NCBI RefSeq assembly: GCF_029784165.1
Contig: NC_073696.1
Span: 106,166,665-106,230,664, forward strand
From: Wyeomyia smithii
Taxonomy: Eukaryota; Arthropoda; Insecta; Diptera; Culicidae
Length of the DNA stretch: 64,000 bases
Reading direction: 5' to 3'
Shown: positions 43,232-56,052 of the stretch, one piece after another
Layout of the letters: each line of letters begins with the position of its first letter
How positions within the stretch are numbered: the first letter of the stretch is position 1
Program-made: the position numbers and the translations under genes
The notes under the pieces: model-generated
Databases searched by the model: none
Seen by the model: the letters and a program-made list of their open reading frames with translations, nothing else
Told to the model about the DNA's origin: nothing

Positions 43232-43873
43232 ATTGTATTCTGACACAAATTTTACTAGAGACCACTAGAAAAACTAAACAATGGCTCGAACTCAGCTGTC
43301 ACACCCTGATTTCCAGGAAAGGTCGTGATCTAGCTTAGAATCCAATGATTAGAAATAAGTGCAATTATTTAATAATTACAGTTAGCTGAAATGCTTCACC
43401 TTAAGCTGAATTGAAAATCTGCTGCGGGGAAGCTGCGTACTTTCCGATGACATTGTAACAAAGTTACGAAACGCCCAACATGAAATCACCTTTTGTACCA
43501 AGGGCTTCTATTTCAGCCTAACCGTTTCTTCTCGCTAATAGGATCGTGGGCGGTGCAGATCGCAAAGACGGATTTGGCCAAGCCTTCCAAGACAGCGATC
43601 GCACACCTCATTTCCATCGGAAAGACATAGAAACAGTAGGTAGGTAGAAACAGCAGGGTACCTAGTGCGTTTCGCGTTTTTCCTTCCAAATGCACTACAT
43701 ATTCAGCTTCGGATGGAAAACAATGCAATAGAACACCAATCATCTTCATCATCGCCATCATCTTCAATGCTGACATTGCCCATAAGTAGAGGGAAGAAAC
43801 CGCCAGAGGAGGTAAGCGCAACAACATCCTATTACAGCAAACAGAAAAAAATACACGTCGGCGAAGTTGAGAT
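43232..43873. other. Stretch with one possible small exon
   Basis: Contains a plus-strand frame starting ATG 43713 (MENNAIEHQSSSSSPSSSML) that meets GTAAGC at 43812. Serine-rich low-complexity coding like this is common by chance, and no partner exon was found. Otherwise nothing recognised. Confidence 0.2.
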
Positions 43874-44677
43874 CAGAGTTGCCAATAATTTTTTTTATTT
43901 AACTGGAAAACGGCTAAAGAAAAAACTGGAAAAAAATGGATTCCAAATAAATTTAAAAAAAAAGCAAAAAAAATGATTTTGAGAGCGCTTTTCTGTTATG
44001 GGGATTAAATCCAATTTCAGTTTTGAATACAGCAACTAAAGAGATAACTCTTCACAAAAATTACTCATTTTAATCAGAACTGTTTTGTTTTGGGCTTACA
44101 TTTTGTTAAAATTATGGACTGTAAAATTTCCTCTAACAGCAAAATTTAAAATTACGCAATCAATCTATCTCAAAATTGAGAAAATAGAAAAAGAGACCTT
44201 TTCCATTTACTTTTATTTTTAACAAAAGTATTAACGCAACATTCCCTTCCGTTACATCAGTGAAGTTTAAATTTCAATTATTTCTGACTTCGCTATCTTT
44301 TGGTATCTAATTCTTCTAACAATTTTTCAACTGCTATGCAACAGAAAATAAATAGAAGATTTTTTTATGGTCTGGTAGAATCTTTTTGTTTGGTTTAATC
44401 TTAACTATGTCATGCAGTCTTTTATTTGACCGTGTTTCGTGCGAGAAGATAGAATACTGAAAATGCTGTTAAGAATTGTCATAACAATTTATCAATCTAC
44501 AAAATTTACGTTTTAAAAATATTTTCGAAAACCAATCGGAGCTTGAGTGAATAAAAAACTGGATAAAACTGGCAAATATCTGAAAAAACTGGAAGATTTT
44601 GGGAATAAACTGTTTGACTGGATCACTTGAAAAAAAACTGGAGGAATCCAGTTTAAACTGGAACATTGGCAACCCTG
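43874..44677. mobile_element. hAT-like non-autonomous element
   Basis: A perfect 8-bp duplication GTTGAGAT flanks it (43866-43873, 44678-44685). Ends are CAGAGTTGCCAAT and the inverted CAGGGTTGCCAAT. AACTGGAAAAAA / AAACTGGA words crowd both subterminal regions. 804 bp, no transposase. Ends and duplication length fit hAT. Confidence 0.8.
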
Positions 44678-44685
44678 GTTGAGAT

Positions 44686-46464
44686 GCATCGAACATACGC
44701 AAGACAGAGAAAAGATAATTTGATTGAACACTTGGTGCATGTGCACGCGAAGGCGTTTTTCATACAATGTGATATACTAGCATGCAAAATGGTCAAAATT
44801 AAAGATTTTGCTCTAATTTTTCTTAGGGTTTACCACGCATTTTCTTCTACTTATATGCGGAAGTATTAACGTTTGACTACGTTTTTCGAAAGAGAGTATG
44901 ATCCTACCCGGGACGAAAGTTGCATTTTCGCTAAGACGAATTCGGACACTTTTCGCCTTTTTGAAACTAAGTACGCCGCAGAACGATTGTTAGGAAATAT
45001 TAACAACAAACTCCCACTGTGATCGACGACGATGTGGGAAAACAAAACACAGCTGCATTGGTTAGACCGAAGGTAAATTATTATGCATGTATGTAATATG
45101 TTGCAGAAAAACTCCAACGTTTACACGTAAGCGGAGAATTCTACGGGCAAAAAAGTCAACAATAGCCCCACATGTGGTTATGATGTTGCTACTTATTTAT
45201 AGCCACCGGCAAACCGCGAGCGCATTGTGCTGGGCGATCTGCATAGCCCATAAATAGTATTGCAAGGAGGAAATTTCATGCGAAGGTAAAAAAAGTACAG
45301 GTAGATACAGGTAGTACTGTTAGAGAAAGCCCTGTCGATAATAGCATTGCAGGGTGAATTTGTGCCGATCTAGCTCTTCTTCTAATGTGGCTCCTCGAAG
45401 GAGATTGTTTTTGTGCTTATTGTGTAAGCGGATTACATCTTTTTTATGAAAATAACTCGTGCGTGACCTTTAAAGTGCTGTTTTCAATTGAAGCATAAAA
45501 ATATACTGATGTCTAACAGTGATTATTTTTTATGTTTTTAAAAATTCACTTATTGATTTTTTCATTGATGTGCTTCGAAAGAAAGAAAAATTGCGCTATT
45601 ATTTTCGCAAATGAAGTGCGCAAAATGAAAAATGTTTCTCTTGCGACAATGCATTCGTGCAGCACAGCGTGTAATTCAACAACTGTTGCGTCTAAGAACA
45701 GTCATAATAATACACGCCAATTGGATCATTGTAGGTGCAACGGCTGCTCTGGCTTCCCTCTAGGAAAATAAAAACAAACATGCAGTAAAACGATTGCACT
45801 AGTAAATTAACACCTGAGCTAAGCTTCCCGGTCAGAAACCTTCCTGGTCACACTGTTTCTCTGCCCCCTGGTCGAACAACTGAAATAGCAGTTCAAGAAG
45901 CTTTAAGTCAAAAACCTTTAATTGCTGTCACCGTTGCAATTACCGTCATCCATTGTCGTACTTCTTCTCGAGCTTGATAACTGCCTTTTTTTTGATTTTT
46001 GACTGATACTACGGAATATTGTTTCGCAGATATAGTATAATATACGCATATCTACGGTCTGCAGTATGATATAATCGAGCACCATTGCTGTATGAAAATT
46101 AAATTTAAGCACAATTTAACCTTTTGATTTGCATACTTGAGTTGGACATCCGATTGGAAATGTTTTGCTGTTGAGCTGAAATTTCTCATATTTTTGAAGA
46201 GTAACAACAAAACTCAACTGTTTTATTTTGGAGGTTGTTCCAATGTTTATGAGTTCAAGTCGTATGCCTATGCCTACCTACTTATATTGCCTCTACAATA
46301 TATAAGTAATGAGTAACGATTTTATGGAGCAGATGATACGAGAGGTTCTACAAAAATATAAATAACTCAGATTTTTTCAATTGTCTTTTTCGTTGGTAAG
46401 TTGATAACACTGGTCGATAAAAACAAAATTAATTAGCCCTAGAGCTCAAACTGGGAAAAATGAA
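44686..46464. other. Intergenic stretch without a recognised gene
   Basis: About 1.8 kb. A 79-codon frame at 45532-45771 is Cys/Asn/Thr-rich at its end and is followed by AATAAA, but no splice or domain support was found. Confidence 0.3.
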
Positions 46465-46662
46465 AGATTGTAGCTTTTTAACCGTTTCTATGAATTTAGG
46501 TGCCCCTAGCAAGCCAGGAAGTGCATCAAAAACCGCAGAGTAATTGCTCGCCGGACTCGTCACTTCTACGTTTGCTTACGGGAAAACTCATCTAAGTCTC
46601 TGAATAAATTAACTTTGCCTGTGATTCTAAAATTCACAGAAATGGTTAAAAAGCTATAATCT
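46465..46662. mobile_element. 198-bp MITE
   Basis: AGATTGTAGCTTTTTAACCG followed by TTTCTATGAATTT at the left and a near-perfect inverted copy at the right. Target duplication not resolved. Confidence 0.6.
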
Positions 46663-48162
46663 AGTTAAGTTGACATTTTATTTAAAAATGGGGTCCTGCG
46701 AGCTATAGATGAAGCTCTTATTTTGGTGTTCAAATACTTGAAAAAAAAAACAAAATGAAAGAACATTTTGTAATAAGGCTGATACAAATTTCGAATTCTT
46801 TTTATGTCCAAGGTTATAAAAATTAGCAAAGGGGGTGGCAAAAAATAAATAATACCGAGACGAAAAAAAATAAATATCTTTGATCAAAGTTTGTGTGCAA
46901 GTTATGACGTTTGTAACTTGCACTCAAATAAATGTTGAAAAATAACACATTATTATTATTATTATTTATTTCGCTTGCCTTTTGACGACACTCTCGCTGT
47001 CACTGGACTTGTTTGTTGCTAAATAAAGCATTTATGCTATCGGAAAACCAATAAAATGCACAAAAAGGTTTGAGCTTTTTTTTCTTCCCCTTCCAATATT
47101 CAAAATTTGTGAAGGGGGGGGGGGGGGGGGTGGCTGTGACATAAAATGAAAATAAAATTTGTAAAGGCCTAACGAATAAACGAAAAGATTAGTCATGCTA
47201 CAACTACAACTATTAACGGAGGATTGCAGGGTCTGAAGCAAATAGTAGATGACGTGTGGGACATCATTTGGAATTCATGCATTAAACACTTATAAATTGC
47301 ACTTCACTTATTTCGAAACAGCTCCACGGTGCTTAACGGTAGTATCGCTTATGCTTATGAAAACCACAACGCAATGCTGAGGGAAGGTTAAAACGCCTTC
47401 AACTCACACGCTATCGTTCCGATCGAATCAGAGTGCGCTTTGTCTTGATGACTCATGCGACTTATACAGTGCCTGCACAGGTATTCAACAATTGGCAAGA
47501 AATTTTTACTCGTCTCAAACCATTTAACTGAGTTTTCGTTTACATATCAATCAGTTATTGTAATTTATAGTAAACGCACCCGCCAAGCGCTTGGCAATCG
47601 ATGATAATTGCTTTACTGCAATCACCCAAAAGGTAATGGAAGTTATAAATGAGATACATATATGATTTTCTATTCGCAATCAAGCGATTCCGGCGTGATA
47701 ATAGAATCAACGTTTCTGTTTAACCAACAGTTTTCTGTTTAACCAACAGATAACCATTTTGACAAGCTCCGGGGACTAATTGGCCTCTTTTTCTCATGCT
47801 CAACCCATAATCTGAATTTTGCTGCTTGACTCAATGAAACTCAATTTCCTGCAGCAGTGCTACCCATTCCTACGATCGACCGGGAAGAAATTAGAAAGTG
47901 AAAAGCTTCTTAAACGGAACTAAAACAAAATTGCTAGACATAGCGTACGGAAAGCAGCGAACAAAAAAATATTAAATGTGCCAAGAGCTCGCGTGCACGC
48001 GGAGTTGGTGCGAAAACAAGCCTACGGTACAACCGCTATTTAAAACACCACTCTTTTTTGAGATCTATTTTTGTCTGTTGCGTGATAAAGAAAGGTGGTG
48101 TAAATACTATTTATACGCATAGTATAACAACAACAAGATACAACAGGAAGAGTAATATGAAT
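46663..48162. other. Intergenic stretch
   Basis: A (TTA)n run lies near 46949-46966 and an 18-base poly-G tract near 47114-47130. TTCTGTTTAACCAACAG is tandemly duplicated at 47715-47750. No gene seen. Confidence 0.4.
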
Positions 48163-49083
48163 ACGCAAAACTTTTCCTTATTACTTTAGAAGCAATAGCG
48201 CAAAATTACCTTTTAGGTAACAAATCCATTACTTAAAAAGCAACAAAATTCTTTCCCAGTCAAGTAACAACACATACTGTCATATATTTAGCACGTGTTA
48301 TGAGAGTACGACTATCTAATAATGGTCGTTTCAACCACATGCAACGTTTTTTTCTGTCGAAAAATGCTCCCTTTCCACCTCAAGTCAAAAAAAATCACAC
48401 ACCGTCGCATAAGTTGCACATGTTACAAGTTTTTTCAATCTCCAATTCATCCGGTGGGCGTGTATTAGTTCGCTTGTTGTATGCATACGGAGTAGCGAAA
48501 AAATATGACAAGAGCTGCCAAGCAACATTTTCCCCGTCATAGAGTATGCAAACGTTGATGATTCCAAAGACTTGAAATGCGCCTTAAAACGACATCACGA
48601 TCTGTAAACTGCGTTAGAGAAAAATAAAAACATTCGCTTTCTTGCAAGTTATTTACAGCACATAATCATTGGTTCAGGAAACTCATTTGGACCTGTTTGA
48701 ATATACAAAACTCGTGCCCATCCAGAACAATATTCGCAACTTCGGCAACTCTGGTCAGACAGTATTACATATTTCCATTTCAAGTAAACACTGGGGGACG
48801 AAACGAAAGTGTTTCTAATTGGACATTTGAGGTTGACGGTTGAGATTCTGATTATGTGATGAACCAGATCGTTGCATCAATACAAATGCAGCGAGTGAAG
48901 TCTTGCCAACACATGCATTGCGGTGCTTGGCTGTATGTTCTCCTGCAGAAACACATACAAGCGTGTGGCCGTCATAATTTTTATTACTTTTTGTTTGTTA
49001 CTTTTTGTGTATAATGCGCAATCATAAGACACAAAAAGTAATAAAAAATTGCCCAAAAGTAATAAAATATTCCCCGTTTGCGT
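48163..49083 (+). mobile_element. 0.9-kb non-autonomous element, left copy
   Basis: Ends ACGCAAAACTTTTCCTTATT and inverted ACGCAAACGGGGAATATTTT share ACGCAAA and TTATTACTTT. The whole 921-bp sequence is repeated as a reverse complement at 55071-56008. Long stretches match, for instance around GGTCGTTTCAACCACATGCA and ATATTTAGCACGTGTTA. No transposase. Target duplication not clear. Confidence 0.65.
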
Positions 49084-52000
49084 TGGGTGTTGTTATCAAG
49101 TAAGCCAAATTCTATAACATGATATTCTATATTTTGATAACAGAGAAAAACAAAATGAATCCAAAAATGCCATAATTTGTTATTCAGATGCCCTGAGAGC
49201 TGTTATCATACTTTATTCGGGTAAGTTATCAATGTTGTCCGCATAGTTTCGTACGCACTTTCGCCCTTTGGCCTATTTATATTTACGCATTACTAAGCTT
49301 TGGAACTTTTTTGGTAGACCTTTCAAATAGATTACGTTTTGTAGATTGGTTATTTCTACACAACGTTTTTACAGTCATTCCATTCACGGAAAGTATTTTG
49401 TTGCAAGACTAAAAACAAGTGGAACAAGGATAGTTTATTTTTTTGTTTTCCCTAATTTATTTTTAATTATGTATGTGTAACTAATTTTTAATTATGTATG
49501 TGTAACTAACTAAAGTGATGACTTTTCAATCCTTCATCAAAAAGTCCATAAAGTTAGAGTTCACTCACTCACGAAATCATTTGAAGCGTTTTTTCTATTC
49601 GTTATATAACCCCTTGATCAGTACCTACTACAAATTGTTCGATCGATCAAATGGGATCGATCGAACCAATCATGAAAACAGTAGTCGCCAGCGCGTGGTC
49701 AAACCTTCAATTCGTCCCGACGTAACGAAACAAACCCATTCGTCATGCCAGCTGCCGGTCCTAAATAAAGATTGAACCGATCTTTTAATTCGATCACGAT
49801 TGATTTGGATTTTATTTTCGCGTAGAGGTTTTATCCGATTCACCTCGTGTAACGAAAGAGATGTTATCAATACCTCAGTGTGTAAAAAGTTGAACGTGCG
49901 CAGTAACAGCCGCTATTATATATATTGTGCAAATATTGCTTTCATTCACATAATATGTGAATATATAGTTATATTATAACTGTTTGTTTCTTATTGCCAC
50001 GGTAGGCACAAATTTCAACCATTTCCGAATTTCTTTGCTCAGCGGAATTGATGGGTTCCTGCCTTTTCACGGCTGGCTGATGTAGTTCCGCAACTATTTT
50101 CGCTTAACAAATCAACCAGCTTGTCATCAAACGCGATACTGAAGTAAATTTATATTTTATATTTCGACATGTTTTAGGTTCATATCTCATCTACGCAGAA
50201 GTGTACTGAAATTTGAAGTTCAGCTGAACTTTGTAAAAATAAACAGCGTGTGTGGAAAGCATTAAAATGCTGAATTCGTATGAAGGAAACTGCTGAAGTA
50301 ACTTTATGTGTAAATGTTTTATCACAGATCAGAAACATCAACAAACTGTTTTTGACCGCCTACGAGAGAAGTACTTAAAAGATCTCCAAAGGGATATCCC
50401 ATGATATGAAATTGTGCTTACATGATATCGATAGTTGCTATCAATAGCGATCATTCGTTCTGAACCGTCAGCAACTTGGAAACGATTAGAATACTGACAA
50501 AAGCAACCCAAGAACATTTTTTCATAATGACGATGCTCTAGCACGTTAAACTTTTTTACGAAAATTATTCGTCCTATGCCATTTTTCAATGCAAATTCAA
50601 ATGATAGCTCTGCAAAAAGCGTTACTTACTATACTTTGTTGACCGACGAACCGTTTACCAGTCTAGGGCCGAGTTAGCGATATCCAACGGTTCTCCAATC
50701 ACCTTGTACACCAGCAGATCGTGCATCTTCCTTCATCGCGCATAATCACCGGGTACGAGGCCTACCACGGAGTTGTCGGCCTCTTGCCGGTTCTCTGCTG
50801 AAGATAGCGGCTCTTTCGTCAGCAGACTTCCTGAAATCTCGCTCGTACAAAAAAGAGACAATGCGCTTTGAGCTACAAGTCTCGTTTCTCATTCAGTCGT
50901 TTTGTGCTGTGCGCCACATGCGAGCGAGAGAACTTGCAATACGTACGAGCCATGTCTCGTCGCATGGAATTTCTTTTGTACACGAAGATATCTCGTCTCT
51001 CAACGTAACGAGCGCGGTGCATGGGCGTTGCGCACACGAGACAGCTTGCGCGCAAATTCTCGTGAGCTCGTCTCGCGAGCTAGTTTCACATATTGCTTTG
51101 AGCTGATGGAGCAAGTGAGAAATTGATTTTGCCCAGAGGGATGAAGACAGGAGATTTTATGTGATTTATTATTTACGGTGTTATAGGAGCTTGCGTCAGA
51201 GCACTGTTTGAATAATGAATGGTGTGTAAACTAATTCATTTGTTTATCAAATCATATGTTGATTAAACCTACTTTTGTTAACAATAATGAAGAACGTTTT
51301 GTTACCATATTTATATATTATTATTTTCTTTGCGAACGGTATAAAAATGCATGATATTTTTAACTGAAACAAATATATTAGATGCAGAGTGTTATGTTGG
51401 TTAACGTGGAGATGCTGTGAGTTTCTGTCGTCGTTTGAGATGTCATTGACTATTATATAATAGAAACCATTCCAAAGAAAATCATATTCAGTTTTGTACT
51501 TATAAGATTAGATGTGATTTTTTATTCGAATACAAGCCTTTCGGGAGTTAAAAATAACAGAACCACTAAACCAATATAATCAATTTTATATTTTTCAATA
51601 CATGTTGGGGGTAAAGGTGTTATATAGAATTTTCAAATGAGGTATAGATATTGCAAATCAGATATATGATTCTAGAGCCACATTAACTCTAGTGCGACTA
51701 TATATACTCGTATTTATAGTAATCTGATCTTTTTTTTGCTGTTAGGGGGATATTACCTTGTGCAACGATGTTAACTTTTGTAATAATCTTAGTAATATTG
51801 TTTTATGAAATTTTCCAACTAATGCACCTCCAGAAGGGTCTGAGGGCTCATACTGTATCGAAGACACAAATCTTTGAGTAACTCTGGGAGACGCGTTGCT
51901 CGAATCATGTCGCTGATACATGATGCTTTCGATACCGGAGACGAAAATGCAATTCAATGCTACGGTGTTATATTATCTAGTAAATATATGTTTTATAGTG

Positions 52001-53056
52001 TGCAACATGGAATTTATGAATGAATTTCAACCATTTCAACGTTCGATTCGTCAAATGCGGAGTGTTAATCCTAGAAAGATAGTCTGCGTCAATTTGAGTC
52101 CTGAGTGTTATCATGCCAAATGTCCTATCATCATCGAATATCTACCATTTTTGATTTGGCTGAATCTCAGCACACGTACCTGACTTAACAAACTGAATAT
52201 TTTTCGCGGGCGGGCAATTTTTTCAGACTCACGAGAATTTTTTTAAAAGAACATAAGTATTTTGGTATATGTTTGATTCAAAGCATTGTAGCTCAGAATC
52301 CTTCAGTTGTACAAAATAAACTGTCTGAGAATGAATTTCAGGGAACTAATAATGCTTATAAAAAAAATACACCCCAATAAAACCTTTTTTGGTCAAAATA
52401 AATTATAAACAAACACCTTATCTTAATTGACAAACAAAAATTAAGAGTTATTTTTTTCTCATTTTCTTTTCAAAGAAATCCGAAGTTATAACAAATTTTC
52501 TGGTTTAAATTTCAGGATGGTGGAATGAAATGTAAATATTTTTATTGAAGGTAAACTTTTATAAAAAAAATCAAATTAAACATTTTGCAAAACATTCATG
52601 CTCTCATGATTTTGGGTGGAGGCGGGCATCGCACTTTTTGGACTAAAATGTCTATCTAAATAACTTATTTTGAGAAAAAAAGAACTGAGAAATCCGATTT
52701 TGTAACCCTTACCCGTTCACATGATTTAAAAATACTTTCGGGTTAATTTAAGCAAAATACTTTGTAGACCAATTAAAGTGAGTGTAAAATATTGCATTTT
52801 GAAGAAAAAAGTTAAATTTGAAATGGTGCTTCAGAGCATCTTTAAGCACAGCAGAGACTTTTTTATTCATGACTCAAAATATTATCCCTAATATTTAACT
52901 ATTTGAAGTATTTATTAAAAATGATTTAAAAGCGGAAGAAAACCAGATGTAATTTTCCAAGAAAAAAATAAAGTTTATGATTTTAAGAGGTTTTAGTAAA
53001 CATTTTCAATCAAAAAGTTCGACTAGCTTTTGTTGTCAAAGCATTTGTTTATAAGG
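49084..53056. other. Spacer between the two inverted 0.9-kb elements, left part
   Basis: A 26-bp AATTATGTATGTGTAACTAA-type tandem duplication lies near 49455-49508. A CG-rich block with CTCGTCTC / CGAGCGAGAG words lies at 50835-51110 and resembles 54395-54620. A moderately GC-rich block at 50645-50830 is unidentified. No gene recognised. Confidence 0.35.
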
Positions 53057-53060
53057 TTTA

Positions 53061-53504
53061 CTGCCCATAAACGCATAAAAGTCACACTGCCAAAAACGTA
53101 CAACTGAGTAAAACGCAGTAGACGCAGGTAAACCATAGCATTTTTTCCTTCCTATGGATTCAATCAAAGAAACAAAAATTTAAAATAAGCATTCATCCGA
53201 GGTAAATATATTCGTGCAGAATATTTTTATATGCAATAAGGTTATGTTGTTCCGATCAGTACACTTTATTTAGTCTTTGAATGAAAGTTACCATGATTTT
53301 CTGCTAATTGGTTTTAGTTCTGAGCCGGTTATGCGTTTATCCGTAACGTGGGCCTGACCAGAATCAATATTTTTTTCATTATTTTAGCAACAAACCTAAC
53401 TTTTGTTGTAAATTTTCGAGAGCACACGTAATGTAAAGAAGTTTCTAAGGTTTATCTCAAAAGTGATGAAAACTCACATGGGACTGTTATGCATTTATGG
53501 GCAG
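53061..53504. mobile_element. 444-bp element with TTTA duplication, same family as 556-1401
   Basis: Ends CTGCCCATAAACGCATAAAA and inverted CTGCCCATAAATGCATAACA, flanked by TTTA (53057-53060, 53505-53508). The sequence to its right (TTTAGCAGAATGAACAAAATC...) recurs at 53823, where it is preceded by AAGG exactly as on the element's left side. That second copy therefore shows the uninterrupted site. Confidence 0.7.
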
Positions 53505-53919
53505 TTTAGCAGAATGAACAAAATCTTAGAACATCATAGAATCGTCGAAACATTACAGAAAAAGTTATGGACAAAAAACTAATTTTGAGGGGTGTTTTTC
53601 CTTTCATTCAGTACTCGGTTGGATACAACTAGAAACAGTTGAACTCTTATGAGTAATACATTTCTTTTGACAAACTTTCAAATGCATACAGTCTGGTTTG
53701 CTACTATCTGCAAACTTCGCAGAAACATGGACTCAGAATATGGTTATTTTCAGCAAAAAAAAACTAGAAATATCTTTACAACAAATAAAAATAGCAAACA
53801 AATATATTTTACAAAAATGCAAGGTTTAGCAGAATGAACAAAATCTTAGAACATTTTGAATTGTTTCGACGATTACAGAAAAAGTTATGGCCGAAAAATT
53901 AATTTTGAGGAGTGTTCCT
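53505..53919 (+). repeat. Direct repeat pair
   Basis: TTTAGCAGAATGAACAAAAT at 53505 and at about 53824 begin ~95-base direct repeats (53505-53602 and 53824-53919) with a few differences, separated by about 220 bases. Confidence 0.65.
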
Positions 53920-54850
53920 CGTAAAACTCTGCTTCGTCATATCGGACGTACAGTTAGAAGATTACAGTGTTCAGCAATTCTTTTTCTTATATATTTTCCT
54001 ACAACTTTGCTGAAGAAAGCAATCTGGTATTTTGAAAATTAGAAAAAATAGTTTTTATATCTAACTTCTAGGAGGATTGATAAAAAAACCGAAAATGCCA
54101 AAAGAAAGGCCTTGTTATATGGAATAAACTTGCTGAAGACACTGGGTACATACAATCAATATTTCACAGTCGAATCTAAACGATTTTGAGTTTAGACCAG
54201 TGTGGGTTGCTTTAAAAAAATTAACTATTTTACTCTATTTTTTGCTAACCAAGGTCAAGTGTTCATTAACAATTCACTCTGGCCCAAAAAGTTTAAAAAA
54301 ATACATAGTTTGCCAAGTCAAACACGAGTGCAAAGTTCCATTTAAATCGAATAAAATTGACTTTACCTAACAGAACCGCACAAAATAAGTATTACTTTGA
54401 GCCTGGTACACGAGAAAGTCTCACGAGCTCTGGCGCACGAGCTGTATCATGTATGTACAGTACAGGCGTCTCGCTCAATTCGTAGTGCGACGAAACATCG
54501 CTTGCGCATCGCAATCCGAACCGAAAGAGAAGCGAAAGAGCAACCTGCAAATCGCATGTGACGTTGTCTCGTCTCGTCGCACGTACATGGATATTCTTCG
54601 AGCGAGAGAAAGATTTCTCTCGTCGCTTAAGAAAAAAGTACGTACACAGGAAGTCTGTTCGTCAGGCTTTCTGGCTTTATGTCCAGCTCATTGAAGTCTG
54701 TCACGCTGTATTACCTTCATTAAATCAGCATGTTTGTATACCTTGTACAACTCGTGATTCATGCACCTGCGCCACACACCATCTACCAATTTACCGTCCA
54801 ATTCTGACACTCTTCGCTCAGCTTTCTTCAGCGTACATGCTTCATGTCCG
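53920..54850. other. Stretch with a CG-rich block
   Basis: Contains an ACAACTTTGCTGAAGAAAG word near 54000 of a recurring mosquito type, and a CG-rich segment (54395-54620) with CTCGTCTCGTCGCACG similar to 50835-51110. No gene recognised. Confidence 0.35.
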
Positions 54851-55018
54851 TTAGCGAACCTATACATTAGAGGAATGACAAGACACTCACCGTTAAGGCA
54901 ACTGTCAACATCAAAACGGCCGAGTTATATCATTTTGCATTGCCGTTATCCGTTTTGATGTTGACAGTTGCCTTAACGGTGAGTGTCTTGTCATTTCTCT
55001 AATGTATAGGTTCGCTAA
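54851..55018. mobile_element. Near-perfect foldback MITE
   Basis: Arms of about 69 bases, starting TTAGCGAACCTATACATTAG, are almost perfect inverted copies around a ~30-base loop. A 6-bp duplication TGTCCG flanks it (54845-54850, 55019-55024). The near identity of the arms suggests recent origin or gene conversion. Confidence 0.75.
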
Positions 55019-55070
55019 TGTCCGTAGAGGGCCACTGGAAGGATTAGCGTCCTAAACAACGCTACACCCA

Positions 55071-56008
55071 ACGCAAACGGGGAACATTTTATTACTTTGG
55101 GGCAATTTTTTATTATTTATTGTGTCTTATGACTGCGCATTATACACAATTAGTAACAACTAAAAAGTAACAAAAAATATGACGGCCACACGCTTGTATG
55201 TGTTTCTGCAGGAGAACATACAGCCAAGCACCGCAATGCATGTGTTAGCAAAACTTCACTCGCTGCATTTGTATTGATGCAACGATCAGATTAATTTTTG
55301 TCCTCTCCATCCACACATAATGAGAATCTCACCCGTCAACCTCAAATGTCTAATTAGAAACACTTTCGTTTCGTCCCCCAGTGTTTACTTGAAATGAAAA
55401 TATGTTATACTGTCTGAACAGAGTTGCCGAAGTTGCGAATATTGTTCTGGATGGGCACGAATTTTGTATTTTCAAACAGGTGCAAATGAGTTTCCATGAA
55501 CCAATGAGTATGTTTACTGGATAGCTTGCAAGAAAGCGAATGTTTTTGTTTTTCTCTAACGCAGTTTACAGATCGTGATGTCATTTGGAGATGCATTTCA
55601 ATTCTTTGAAATCATCAACGTTTGCATACTCTATGACGGGGAAAATGCTGCTTGGCAGCTCTTGTCATATTCTTTCTCTACTCCGTATGCATACAACGCG
55701 CGAACTAATACACGCTCACCGGATGAATTGGAGATTGAAGAAACTTGTAATATGTGCAACATATGCGACGGTGTGTGATTTTTTTTTCTTGCGATGGAAA
55801 GGGAGCAGTTTTTGACAGAAAAAATCGTGCATGTGGTTGAAACGACCATTATTAGATAGTCGAACTCCCGTAACACGTGCTAAATATATGACAGTATGTG
55901 TTGTTACTTGACTGGGGAAGAATTTTATTGCCTTTTAAGTAATAGGTTTGTTACCTTTAAGGCAATTTTGCGCTATTGCTTCTAGAGTAACAAGGAAAAG
56001 TTTTGCGT
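55071..56008 (-). mobile_element. 0.9-kb non-autonomous element, right copy (inverted)
   Basis: Reverse complement of 48163-49083 over its full length (938 against 921 bp) with scattered differences. Same ends ACGCAAACGGGG and TTTTGCGT. The pair frames about 6 kb. Confidence 0.65.
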
Positions 56009-56052
56009 GTAGCTTTGAGCGCATTTGCAAACTATGGAACCTTAGCTGAGTA

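Noticed and set aside
43713..43811. Small coding exon MENNAIEHQ... before GTAAGC
   Set aside because: Serine-rich low complexity, no partner exon, and a 5-prime context with no support.
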